38,066 nt of DNA from Desulfobacterales bacterium (GTDB lineage Bacteria; Desulfobacterota; DSM-4660; Desulfatiglandales; Desulfatiglandaceae): contig JALVSJ010000274.1 in NCBI GenBank assembly GCA_027024445.1, positions 1 through 38,066 on the forward strand. Reading direction: 5' to 3'. Each line of letters opens with the position of its first letter. Position 1 is the stretch's first letter. The translations under genes were made by a program, and so were the position numbers. Of the stretch, positions 20,000-29,046 are shown one piece after another. The notes under the pieces were generated by a model, which worked only from the letters and a program-made list of their open reading frames with translations, searched no databases and was not told the origin of the DNA.

Positions 20000-21919
20000 A
20001 TGAATGACGAAGCCAAACTGGAACAGAAAGGAAACCACGAGCCCAAAGTGGGTGTGTATATCTGCCATTGCGGTGGCAATATCTCAGACCACGTTGATGT
20101 GGAAGAAGTTCGAAAGCGAGCCGAGCAACTCCCTGGCGTGGCTGTGGCCCGGAGGAATATGTTCATGTGTTCTGATCCAGGCCAGGAGCTGATAACCAAG
20201 GACATAGAGGAAGGTGTTGTAAACCGAGTAGTTGTGGCCTCTTGCGCTCCTAGCTTGCATGAGCTGACTTTTCGTAATGCAATACAAAGGGCAGGGGGCA
20301 ATCCATATTTGTATGACCATGCGAATATCCGGGAGCAGGTGAGCTGGGTCCACCACGGCGATCCGGCCACTGACAAGGCTTCTGCTTTGGTGGCCGCTGC
20401 AGTGGCAAAGGCAAAGAACCTGACAGAGCTGGAGCCTATTAGGGTTGAAGCCAGGAAACACGTGACAGTTATCGGCGGAGGTGTTGCAGGGCTCAGAGCA
20501 GCAAAGGACCTGTCCCTTCGTGGGTTCGATGTTACGTTGGTGGAAAAATCCCCCTTCCTGGGAGGCCAGACTGCTAACCTGGACCTCCTGGTGCCTACTG
20601 GTGAGAAGGCAGGAGACCTGGTTCAGGAGCTGGCCAAAGGGGTGATCGAGGACCCGAATATCACCATTTACACGTGTACGCGGATTACGGGTTATGAAGG
20701 GTACGTGGGCAACTTCAAGCTCACTGCGGAGCGCAAACCGCCTGAGGAGAAGGAGGACCTGGAAAAACTGGAATTGTTCGAGGCCTCTAACGCAGGCGAT
20801 GGTAAGTTTGTCCCCTTTGCTGGTGTGCGGCCTGCCCCGGTCCCAACGGGCCAGGAAACCCTCACATGGGATACGGGATCAATCGTATTTGCCACTGGGT
20901 TCAGGACATATACTCCCAGGACAGGAGAGTACGGCTATGGGGAGCATGCCGAGGTTATCACCTTGCCGGACCTTATCAGGTATATGGGAGAGCACCCCGA
21001 AAACGGCTCCGTATTCAACTATAACGGACGGAAGATCCGCAGGGTAGCCATGATTCATTGCGTTGGCAGCAGGCAGATACCGGGAATCCACGAGCCGGAT
21101 GAGCAGGGGAACCTGAATGAATATTGTTCCAGAGTGTGCTGCAGTGCCACATTACAGGCAGCAAGCCTGATTCGTGAGCGATATCCTGAGACCCATGTAC
21201 TGGAGTACTACAGAGACATAAGGACATACGGACGCGGGCAGGAAGAGTACTATGAACGTGCATCAAAGAACAATGTGACGTTTTTCCGTTTCGAACCAGA
21301 AGATCCTCCCAAGGTACAACGGGTTGACTATACGAATACTGACTTTCCTCTCACCGTATCTGTAAAGGACACCTTGACCTTTGGAGAAGAGTTGACGGCT
21401 GAGGTGGATCTGGTGGTGCTCGCGGTGGGCATTATGCCCAATGACCTTTCTGATCTCATAGATATGATGAAGCTTCCGGTGGGCGCAGATAAGTTCCTCC
21501 TGGAGGTCCATCCCAAGCTGAGACCAGTGGAACTTGCTAATACAGGCATATTGCTGGCAGGTACCTGCCAGGCACCAATGGATGTGGGAGAAGCATGTGC
21601 GGCTGCACAGGCCGCCTCTGCAAAGGCATCAAACCTGTTGGTAAAGGGTTATGTGGAGCTTGACCCGTTTGTTGCAGAAGTGGCCGTAGAAAAATGCAAC
21701 GGATGTGAGCTTTGCGTAAAGGAATGCCCGATTGAGGGTGCACTGGAGATGAGGGAAGTAGAGATTGATGGGAAGAAAGGAAAACGGGCCCAGGTGAATC
21801 CTGCGCTATGTACTGGCTGTGGGATCTGTGTTGGTGTGTGCCCGGAAAATGCGATTGATATCGCCGGCTGGACATTGAAACAGTACGAAGCGATGGTGGA
21901 TGCCATTGTTCAGGCATGA
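20000..21919 (+). CDS. HdrA-like / QmoB-like FAD and [4Fe-4S] oxidoreductase
   Basis: VGVYICHCGGNI, VTVIGGGVAGLRAAKDLSLRGFDVTLVEKSPFLGGQ, CNGCELCVKECPIEGA, CTGCGICVGVCPENAI; no fused MvhD domain. Confidence 0.9.
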   Translation: MNDEAKLEQKGNHEPKVGVYICHCGGNISDHVDVEEVRKRAEQLPGVAVARRNMFMCSDPGQELITKDIEEGVVNRVVVASCAPSLHELTFRNAIQRAGGNPYLYDHANIREQVSWVHHGDPATDKASALVAAAVAKAKNLTELEPIRVEARKHVTVIGGGVAGLRAAKDLSLRGFDVTLVEKSPFLGGQTANLDLLVPTGEKAGDLVQELAKGVIEDPNITIYTCTRITGYEGYVGNFKLTAERKPPEEKEDLEKLELFEASNAGDGKFVPFAGVRPAPVPTGQETLTWDTGSIVFATGFRTYTPRTGEYGYGEHAEVITLPDLIRYMGEHPENGSVFNYNGRKIRRVAMIHCVGSRQIPGIHEPDEQGNLNEYCSRVCCSATLQAASLIRERYPETHVLEYYRDIRTYGRGQEEYYERASKNNVTFFRFEPEDPPKVQRVDYTNTDFPLTVSVKDTLTFGEELTAEVDLVVLAVGIMPNDLSDLIDMMKLPVGADKFLLEVHPKLRPVELANTGILLAGTCQAPMDVGEACAAAQAASAKASNLLVKGYVELDPFVAEVAVEKCNGCELCVKECPIEGALEMREVEIDGKKGKRAQVNPALCTGCGICVGVCPENAIDIAGWTLKQYEAMVDAIVQA

Positions 21920-21956
21920 AAACACTAGCCGGGTAATCACTAGGAGAGGTTGAAAC

Positions 21957-22244
21957 ATGGCAGAAGAAAAAAAGGACAACAAAGAGGCCATGAAGAGGCT
22001 GCGCGAACAACGCAAGGCATATATAGAGGCAGCCAGACAAAAGATCAAGGAACAAAACCAGATGGTCAAAAAGATTAAGGAAGTCCTTGCCTCTGGCGGA
22101 AAGACGGTACCTGAACTGTCAGAGGCCTTGCAAACCCCTACAAGTGAGGCCATGTGGTACGTGACTGCCTTGAGGAAATACGGGATATTGAAAGAAGGCG
22201 ATAAGGACGGTGATTATTACAAGTATGAATTGGCCGAGGCTTAA
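21957..22244 (+). CDS. Small predicted coiled-coil + winged-helix-like protein
   Basis: 95 aa; charged N-terminal helix followed by SGGKTVPELSEALQTPTSEAMWYVTALRKYGILKEGDKDGDYYKY, a wHTH-like pattern. Confidence 0.7.
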   Translation: MAEEKKDNKEAMKRLREQRKAYIEAARQKIKEQNQMVKKIKEVLASGGKTVPELSEALQTPTSEAMWYVTALRKYGILKEGDKDGDYYKYELAEA

Positions 22245-22301
22245 CAGCCTGCAATAATCGATACAAGCCAAATTAAATTATTAAGGACTCGGAGAAGAGA
22301 A

Positions 22302-23462
22302 ATGAGTGCTCAAGTAAATCCAGAACTGATTGAGACCCTAGAAGAATATGGCGTTACAGATGCCAGCACATGTTTCAACTGTGGAAATTGTACTGCTGTG
22401 TGCAATCTGTCTACAGAATCAGTTCCTTTTCCAAGAAAGGTTATCCGGTACCTCCAGATTGGAGCTAAAGATAAAATACTGCAAAGTCCTGAACCGTGGC
22501 TTTGCTATTATTGCGGTGATTGCAGTGAGACCTGTCCGAGGGAGGCGAATCCCGGCGAAGTTATGATGGGTCTACGGAGGTATCTCACCTCGCTTTACGA
22601 TTGGACTGGGCTATCCAGGCTTTTTTACACTTCCAAGGCTTTTGAGATCATTGCCATTCTGGTTGTGGCCGGGCTCATAGGACTGGCATTCTACCTCTTC
22701 CATGGACCAATGGTGACTGACCGGGTGGCCTTGAATGTCTTTGCACCAAACCACGTAATCGAAATCCTGGACTTGATAATGGCAGCTGTTCTTTCCTTCT
22801 TTCTCCTTACTAATGCCTATCGCATGTTCAGCGCAATAATGGCCCAGCCGCTGCCAGGCGAAGATGAGGCTTCGGTCAAAAGGCGTAAACGAAGTCCTCT
22901 CAAGGGCGTACCTGTGAGATATTATATCCAAGAAGGCAAGGAATTCGTTATTCAATTCATCACACAGAAAAAGTTTGCCTCTTGTGAGAAGCGGGAAAAG
23001 AGGATACAATGGATTAGTCATTTACTGGTGATGACCGGTTATTCCACTGTATTTCTCCTGGTTGTAGTTGGTATCCGGTGGTTCCAGCGCGACGAGATCT
23101 ATCCCCTATGGCACCCGATACGGCTGCTTGGCTATTATGCCACTTTCGGTGTTCTGTATGGCGTCAGTTATGCCATGATTGGGCGGCTAAAAAAGAGCAG
23201 CACCGTATATGAGCACTCTCATTCGACTGATTGGATCTTCTTGATTCTCCTCTGGCTGACCACATTTACTGGAATTTTGATCCATTTTACGCGGCTTCTC
23301 GAACTCCCGCTAGCAACCTATTACATATATGCTATACACCTCATGATAGCTGTGCCCATGCTAGTTCTGGAAGTTCCGTTTGCTAAATGGGCTCACCAGT
23401 TGTATCGGCCTCTGGTCCTCTATCTAATGAAAGTGAGAGAGCGGGCAGCGCAGGAGTCCTAA
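22302..23462 (+). CDS. QmoC-like protein: HdrC-type [4Fe-4S] domain fused to membrane cytochrome b-like domain
   Basis: CFNCGNCTAVCNL, CYYCGDCSETCPREANPGEVMMGLRRYL, then multiple hydrophobic segments. Confidence 0.87.
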   Translation: MSAQVNPELIETLEEYGVTDASTCFNCGNCTAVCNLSTESVPFPRKVIRYLQIGAKDKILQSPEPWLCYYCGDCSETCPREANPGEVMMGLRRYLTSLYDWTGLSRLFYTSKAFEIIAILVVAGLIGLAFYLFHGPMVTDRVALNVFAPNHVIEILDLIMAAVLSFFLLTNAYRMFSAIMAQPLPGEDEASVKRRKRSPLKGVPVRYYIQEGKEFVIQFITQKKFASCEKREKRIQWISHLLVMTGYSTVFLLVVVGIRWFQRDEIYPLWHPIRLLGYYATFGVLYGVSYAMIGRLKKSSTVYEHSHSTDWIFLILLWLTTFTGILIHFTRLLELPLATYYIYAIHLMIAVPMLVLEVPFAKWAHQLYRPLVLYLMKVRERAAQES

Positions 23463-23718
23463 GCAAACTAGAAATCTCCTCCACTCGGCTGACGTTCTCT
23501 TTGTATTGAACCGATGACCGCAGTGGCGAAGTGATGGAGGACTCAGTTCAGACCTCAGATCGGGTTGCCCCACAGATGGGTGTGGTTCTTTAAAGACAGG
23601 CCTGCTCTCGGTATGAAATCCCCTCTGTGCAGCGCGCGAGTTTCATAGGTTAGGATAAGGTAGTAAACCGTGAGAAGATGAAATCAAAACGGTAAATCTA
23701 TTTGCAAAGGAGGTAGGT

Positions 23719-24090
23719 ATGGTAGAAAAGGAAGAAAAAATCATGTTGTTTGCAACCCATGCGGGGGAGGACCCGGAGAGGGCATCACTGCCCTTTGTGG
23801 TGGGAAATGCAGCCCTGGCTATGGACGTTAAGGCTATTGTGGTGTTGCAGGGAACAGGGGTGTATCTGGCCAAGAAAGGTTACATTGAGAATGTTTTTGC
23901 TGGCGGGTTGCCACCTCTGAAGGAACTGGTAGACAATTTTACTGAGTTGGGAGGCAAGATATATGTCTGCTCACCGTGTATCAAAGAGCGGCAGATCGAT
24001 CCCTCTGAGCTTATTGATGGCTCGCAGGTGATTGCCGCAGGAGTTCTTGTTGAGGAGTTGCTGTCTGCAAGTGCCTCCCTGGTTTATTAG
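23719..24090 (+). CDS. DsrE family protein
   Basis: VVGNAALAMDVKAIVVLQGTGVYLAKKGY..GGKIYVCSPCIKERQI. Confidence 0.85.
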   Translation: MVEKEEKIMLFATHAGEDPERASLPFVVGNAALAMDVKAIVVLQGTGVYLAKKGYIENVFAGGLPPLKELVDNFTELGGKIYVCSPCIKERQIDPSELIDGSQVIAAGVLVEELLSASASLVY

Positions 24091-24108
24091 TGGTTTATAC
24101 TGTGTGAC

Positions 24109-24188
24109 GAAAGGGATTCAGAGACTACTTATGGTTCAGAGGGTGATCATGCGAAGCCTCATAGGTGATTTGCCTTTGAATCCCTTTC
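24109..24188. repeat. Perfect 12-bp inverted repeat enclosing a 56-bp loop
   Basis: GAAAGGGATTCA (24109-24120) and TGAATCCCTTTC (24177-24188); three further RNA pairs inside (G-U, A-U, G-C). Confidence 0.7.
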
Positions 24189-24220
24189 AAACCAACAACA
24201 AAATCACATGAGGTGTCAAA

Positions 24221-24928
24221 ATGAACGACACATACTCCATTGAACACCCTCATCGAATTTCCGACCTTATTGCAGCTAAAGCACAGGGACTTGAGGTAAC
24301 ATGTCACCCAGAGTTCGATGTAGTTCCTGTGAACTTCCTTCATCGCGACAATCCCTTTCAAGCATATATTTTTCTCTGTACGTTCACAGGGGAGATCGGA
24401 GATAAAGAGTACAGCTTTAGAAAGTGTTATGCTAGAGGTTGTCCGCACAATCTTTGCCCTCATGTCTCACAAGCAGTAATGATCGCCAACCGATACTTGC
24501 AAAGGGACTACCGGGAATTAAAGAAGGCCGGCATAGAGGTGGAAGAGAAACTTTTTAGTCTGGAGGAGATGCTGGTAAAGTTCGACCAGCATAAAGAAGA
24601 ACAAGATCCCACCCTGACCATTGAAGATTATATCAATATAGCCAAAGAGGGGAATAAAGTTCACGTCAACATTGATCTCGAATTGGTTCCAGCAGTTGAG
24701 CACTTCGCGAATCATCAGAACTCTCAGACATTCCTAACAGTTGATTTTACCGTAGAGTGCCTCGGAAAAAGGCACAACTTTCAAAGATGCTTTTCTTGTT
24801 ATCAGACGGACAAGGAAAATGAGCAAAAGCCGGACGCCGTGAGGGTTGCCAATGGCCGGTTAGAAGAATTGTACGAAGCATTCGATAGGGCCGGAATAAG
24901 TTATAATAAAGAATTTTTTCTTAACTAA
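24221..24928 (+). CDS. Hypothetical protein with internal tandem domain duplication and Cys-rich motif
   Basis: First half ...SFRKCYARGCPHNLCPHVSQAVMIANRYLQRDYRELKKAGIEVEEKLF; second half ...NFQRCFSCYQTDKENEQKPDAVRVANGRLEELYEAFDRAGISYNKEFF. Confidence 0.85.
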   Translation: MNDTYSIEHPHRISDLIAAKAQGLEVTCHPEFDVVPVNFLHRDNPFQAYIFLCTFTGEIGDKEYSFRKCYARGCPHNLCPHVSQAVMIANRYLQRDYRELKKAGIEVEEKLFSLEEMLVKFDQHKEEQDPTLTIEDYINIAKEGNKVHVNIDLELVPAVEHFANHQNSQTFLTVDFTVECLGKRHNFQRCFSCYQTDKENEQKPDAVRVANGRLEELYEAFDRAGISYNKEFFLN

Positions 24929-24970
24929 TATGTTCAGTTCAGGGACCTTTCTTAGAAAGGAGCAACCATC

Positions 24971-25234
24971 ATGTACGCCTTAATATACGACGAGCATGAT
25001 TCCAAGAACCCAAAGAAACAAGTTATCTCTGTCCATAGAACAAGACAGGGGGCTGAAAAGGCTCTCAGGGAGAGACAAAAGGACTTGGATAGGAAGGTAT
25101 GGGAGTGTAATGCTCGTGTCGTTTGGGTTGACGGAAAGGTCAGGCCCGGTGACGTGCTGCTACCTGGCACATTCTCGACATGGCGGCCTGGAGAGAAGAT
25201 ACCCGAGGGAGAGCTTTATCCTGATACTGACTAG
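24971..25234 (+). CDS. Hypothetical protein (87 aa)
   Basis: ATG after GAAAGGAG, in line with neighbouring genes; no family recognised. Confidence 0.65.
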   Translation: MYALIYDEHDSKNPKKQVISVHRTRQGAEKALRERQKDLDRKVWECNARVVWVDGKVRPGDVLLPGTFSTWRPGEKIPEGELYPDTD

Positions 25235-25283
25235 TAAAATAAAGCGCTAGTGAATTCTGAGTCTGAGGAGGTATTACAGAGTC

Positions 25284-25664
25284 ATGGCTGAAGCGACAGA
25301 TCCGAGAGAGAATAGTGTGCTGATTACTCTTGCCTGTGGTACTAACAACCCCAATCGCTCAGTTAGAGCACTCCATCTGGCAACTGTAGCGCACAAGATG
25401 GGCAAGAATGTCGCAGTGTTTCTGTTGGACGAAGGTGTCTATCTGGCAAGGAAAGGAATCACAGATAACCTGAAAGCGCCCACAGGGGATATCGGGGATG
25501 ATCTCCTGCTTTACCTGCAGGAGTTTGAGGTCCCGATCTATGCGTGCGAACCCTGCGCCAAAGCGAGGCAAATAGAGGAAAAAGACCTTCAGGAAGGCAT
25601 TCAAATGGCTCCTGCCTCAAAACTCTTTGAGCTTGCATGTGTGAGCACCACTGTCTCGCTGTAA
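25284..25664 (+). CDS. DsrE family protein (second copy)
   Basis: ALHLATVAHKMGKNVAVFLLDEGVYLARKGITDNLKAP..VPIYACEPCAKARQI. Confidence 0.85.
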   Translation: MAEATDPRENSVLITLACGTNNPNRSVRALHLATVAHKMGKNVAVFLLDEGVYLARKGITDNLKAPTGDIGDDLLLYLQEFEVPIYACEPCAKARQIEEKDLQEGIQMAPASKLFELACVSTTVSL

Positions 25665-25716
25665 TTGGCCGGGGCAAAGGGGGCTGTGGGAACGCTTCCA
25701 GTAAGGCTGATTTGAT

Positions 25717-27096
25717 GTGAGCAGGCCGTTACCACCGGAGCGTTTTGAAGCAGTCTTGCAGAGTATAAGCGACGGCGTAATAACCGTCGACTCGAAGTGG
25801 CGTATAACCTGTTTCAATAACGCTGCGCAACGTATCTTGGGCATCCCAAGGATAAAGGCCCTGGGCAGGCGTTGCTACGAAGTGCTCAAGGCCGATGTAT
25901 GCAAGGGTGCTTGCCCCTTACAATATACCATTGAAAAGGGCATCCCAGTTGCTGGACTGGTGGTACATTTTACTAACAGTGAAGGCCTCAAAGTCCCTGT
26001 AAGCATTTCCACTGCGCTCTTTCGAAACAAAGAGGGCAAGGTAATCGGGGGTGTGGAGACATTCAGAGACTTGAGAGAAGTTGAGTGGTTTCGCAAAGAG
26101 ATAGATAAGAATTACACCTTCGATGACATAGTCAGCAAGAGTCCGAAGATCAAGAAAATACTGAGTCTCCTTCCTACTATTGCGGCCAGTGACAGCACGG
26201 TGCTCATAACAGGAGAAAGTGGTACGGGCAAGGAGCTCTTTGCCAGGGCCATTCATAACCACAGCCCTCGCTCAGGCAAGCCATTCGTGGCGGTTAACTG
26301 CGGGGGTTTCCCTGACACCTTGATTGAGTCTGAGCTGTTCGGGTATGAGGCAGGTGCATTTACTGGAGCGTCAAAGGCCAAACCCGGAAGATTTGCCCTA
26401 GCAGAAGGTGGGACTTTATTCCTGGATGAAATAGGCGAGCTTCCCCCTCTTTTGCAGGTAAAGTTACTGCGGGTGCTGCAGGACAAAAGCTATGAGCCTT
26501 TGGGAAGTGTGAAGACTGTCAAGGCAGATGTACGTATCATTGCGGCTACTAATCGCGACCTGGAGGCTATGGTAAAGGAAGGAAAGTTCAGGGAAGATCT
26601 TTTTTACAGGATCAATGTCATCAGGATGGCACTTCCTCCGCTCAGGGATCGCCGCGAAGACCTGCCTCTGTTGATAAATCACTTCGTCAGTCGGTTCTCC
26701 GCCCTCCAAGGTAAGACCATCAATGGGGTATCTGAAGAGGCATTGCGTTTATTGCTTGCCTACGATTACCCGGGAAATGTAAGAGAGCTGGAGAATATCA
26801 TCGAGCATGGCTGTGTCCTGTGTCCGGGAGGCCTGATACAGGTACACCATCTGCCCGAGTGGATGGGCAAGGAAAGAGGAGATTCCAAGATTGCTGAGGG
26901 ACTGCAGGAAACTGAGAAACAATTGATTCTTTCAGCCTTGAGAAGAAATAACTGGAACAGACTGGCGACAGCCAGAGATCTAGGAATACACAAGACCACT
27001 TTGTTCAGAAAGATCAAGAAGCTGCAAATTTCCCTCCCCAAAACAGACGGCCGATACAAAAAGGATAGAGTAGCAGACCTGAGGGAGCTACAGTAG
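25717..27096 (+). CDS. Sigma-54 dependent regulator, PAS + AAA + Fis HTH (EBP2)
   Basis: GESGTGKELFARAIHN, GAFTGA, GGTLFLDEIGELPP, HTH NRLATARDLGIHKTTLFRKIKKL; GTG start. Confidence 0.95.
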   Translation: MSRPLPPERFEAVLQSISDGVITVDSKWRITCFNNAAQRILGIPRIKALGRRCYEVLKADVCKGACPLQYTIEKGIPVAGLVVHFTNSEGLKVPVSISTALFRNKEGKVIGGVETFRDLREVEWFRKEIDKNYTFDDIVSKSPKIKKILSLLPTIAASDSTVLITGESGTGKELFARAIHNHSPRSGKPFVAVNCGGFPDTLIESELFGYEAGAFTGASKAKPGRFALAEGGTLFLDEIGELPPLLQVKLLRVLQDKSYEPLGSVKTVKADVRIIAATNRDLEAMVKEGKFREDLFYRINVIRMALPPLRDRREDLPLLINHFVSRFSALQGKTINGVSEEALRLLLAYDYPGNVRELENIIEHGCVLCPGGLIQVHHLPEWMGKERGDSKIAEGLQETEKQLILSALRRNNWNRLATARDLGIHKTTLFRKIKKLQISLPKTDGRYKKDRVADLRELQ

Positions 27097-27346
27097 CTAG
27101 GATGCATCCATAGGTTAATCCTTCGTTGTACTTTGCTGGAATTGCGCTTTTATCCACAATTAACAATAAATTCCGCCAGTTATCCCCACGACCGCAAGCT
27201 TCTAGCATCCCTTTGATCACAACAGGAGCCTGAGCACAGTTGCAATCCGTCCATATTGGGCAAAAAGTGGATTTATGATGAAATAGGGAACGGGTTAACA
27301 TGCTGAAATTACTGATGATATTATTCCCAGTCAATTAACGATACTC

Positions 27347-27362
27347 TGGCATCAAATATGCT
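27347..27362 (+). promoter_or_regulatory. Candidate sigma-54 promoter TGGCAT-N5-ATGCT
   Basis: TGGCATCAAATATGCT has GG-N10-GC; lies between EBP2 and the next operon, about 55 bp upstream of ATG 27416. Confidence 0.65.
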
Positions 27363-27415
27363 TTACAACAGAGTGAATGCCAAGACAAAAAACAACAAGA
27401 AAAGGAGGTGTAACA

Positions 27416-27601
27416 ATGAGTGCGAACAGAGGACAGGCAACGGGTGGATTTGATCACAGGCCAGCAAGACCTCTCAGATATTTTCAGGACAAGGATGGAT
27501 ATGGGTGGCTGTGTGACAAAGATGTAGACCCCACCAGGGACCTTCGGGAACAGGGATGCTGGCGATGCGACGAGATGGCCTTTCCAGATGGTGGCAGATA
27601 A
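27416..27601 (+). CDS. Small Cys-containing hypothetical protein (61 aa)
   Basis: ATG 27416 preceded by AAAGGAGG; MSANRGQATGGFDHRPARPLRYFQDKDGYGWLCDKDVDPTRDLREQGCWRCDEMAFPDGGR. Confidence 0.7.
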   Translation: MSANRGQATGGFDHRPARPLRYFQDKDGYGWLCDKDVDPTRDLREQGCWRCDEMAFPDGGR

Positions 27602-27684
27602 TCTGATGCGCTGGTTCATCAGGGGAAGGCTCTTTGGGTCTTCCTCTGATGGACCAGAGAACATGACTCCACAAGGGTGGCCGT

Positions 27685-28542
27685 ATGAAAACAGGGGTTT
27701 CGGGAGCGAGATCAGAACACCTGAGAGAGTCAGTAACAGGCTCCGTGCGTGAGTCTGTGAGGGAGGGAGACTACAGGAAGAGGAAGGCGTTAAGAATCCT
27801 GAACGATGCAATAGGGTTGCTCCAGACTGACCCATATCTGTACAGGCTAAGGGCTTTTGTGCACACGAGGTTGCACAACCCTGATGCGGCTGTGGAAGAT
27901 CTTACTAGGGCCCTGGATCTGGACCCTATTTGCGCTGAAGCGTATTACGAGAGAGGGCAGGCACGAATGTTTATGGGTCAACTGGACAGGGCCATTGAGG
28001 ACTACACCGAGGCCTTGAGATTAAAGCGAGACTTTGCCAAGGCGTATTCTGCAAGGGCCGGGGCATATGTGAGGCAGGGCCACTGCCTAAAGGCCCTTGA
28101 TGATATTTCAAGAGCGGTGTCTCTTCATCCGAGCAATGTAGATTATCTCCATAACCGCGGTGTAGTCCTCACATGTCTCAAGTGGTACGGGCTTGCGATC
28201 AAGGAGTACGAAAAGGTAATTCGTTTAAGGCCGGAGAGCGCTGGTACATACAATAACCTGGCCTGGATATATGCAAGCGCAGAGGACGAGCACTTCAGAG
28301 ACTGCCGCAAAGCAATAGAATATGCAAGAAAAGCCGTAGAGAAGGCCAGGAACCCTGGATGGATGGACACCCTTGCAAGGGCTTATGCCGAGTGTGGCGA
28401 GTTTGCTTTGGCCTCTACCATCGAGTGGGAAGCATATAAGTTGTCTGATCCGCCCAATGAATTGTTTCGCAAACGAGCCGAGGAATACAAAAAAGGTGTA
28501 ATTGATGGCAGAGCGGCGCGCAAAGGATTTAACAACAATTAA
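27685..28542 (+). CDS. Tetratricopeptide repeat protein
   Basis: AVEDLTRALDLDPICAEAYYERGQARMFMGQLDRAIEDYTEALRLKRDFAKAYSARAGAYVRQG are TPR units. Confidence 0.9.
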   Translation: MKTGVSGARSEHLRESVTGSVRESVREGDYRKRKALRILNDAIGLLQTDPYLYRLRAFVHTRLHNPDAAVEDLTRALDLDPICAEAYYERGQARMFMGQLDRAIEDYTEALRLKRDFAKAYSARAGAYVRQGHCLKALDDISRAVSLHPSNVDYLHNRGVVLTCLKWYGLAIKEYEKVIRLRPESAGTYNNLAWIYASAEDEHFRDCRKAIEYARKAVEKARNPGWMDTLARAYAECGEFALASTIEWEAYKLSDPPNELFRKRAEEYKKGVIDGRAARKGFNNN

Positions 28543-28563
28543 TAGGAGAAAGGAGGTCAGGGT

Positions 28564-29016
28564 ATGTACAAGAAGATATTATTTCCCACATGTCTTACTG
28601 AATTTTGCAGCCATGTCTTTGATTTCGCACTGAGAACTGCCATGGAGGAGAAAGCCAAGCTCTGGATATACTATGGGCTGGGGCGTGTGGCTCATCCAGA
28701 GGATGAGCTAGTTGAGGAGATAAAGAAGGCCGAGAAACGCGTGTTAGATGAGTATGGAGAACGCATGAAGGCAAAGGGTTTCAAGGATTACGTTATCAAT
28801 GTGACAGATGGCGATGTGGTAAGTGAGATCGTGAAACTAGCCCGCAATGCAGCTATCGATGTAATCATCATGGGAACCGGAACCAAACCCCCCATTGTAA
28901 CGGGTGAGACTGCAAGGGTTGCACCCCTGGGACAGACAACCGCTCAGGTTTTATTGTGGTCGCCATGTCCGATCCTGGTGGTCCCTCCATCTCTCGTTCC
29001 TGGTCTGGCGAGGTGA
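28564..29016 (+). CDS. Universal stress protein family (UspA-like)
   Basis: MYKKILFPTCLTEFCSHVFDFAL...AIDVIIMGTG...LGQTTAQVLLWSPCPILVVPP. Confidence 0.88.
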   Translation: MYKKILFPTCLTEFCSHVFDFALRTAMEEKAKLWIYYGLGRVAHPEDELVEEIKKAEKRVLDEYGERMKAKGFKDYVINVTDGDVVSEIVKLARNAAIDVIIMGTGTKPPIVTGETARVAPLGQTTAQVLLWSPCPILVVPPSLVPGLAR

Positions 29017-29046
29017 CAGGCAAAAATCTATGAGGGGGTGAATGAC

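Noticed and set aside
21537-22153. 172-aa and 115-aa minus-strand ORFs over the HdrA-like/wHTH genes
   Set aside because: Antisense shadows of well-supported plus-strand genes.
23463-23718. Possible sigma-54 promoter CGGTAAATCTATTTGC upstream of the first DsrE gene
   Set aside because: GG-to-GC spacing is 11, not 10, and it sits on top of the RBS.
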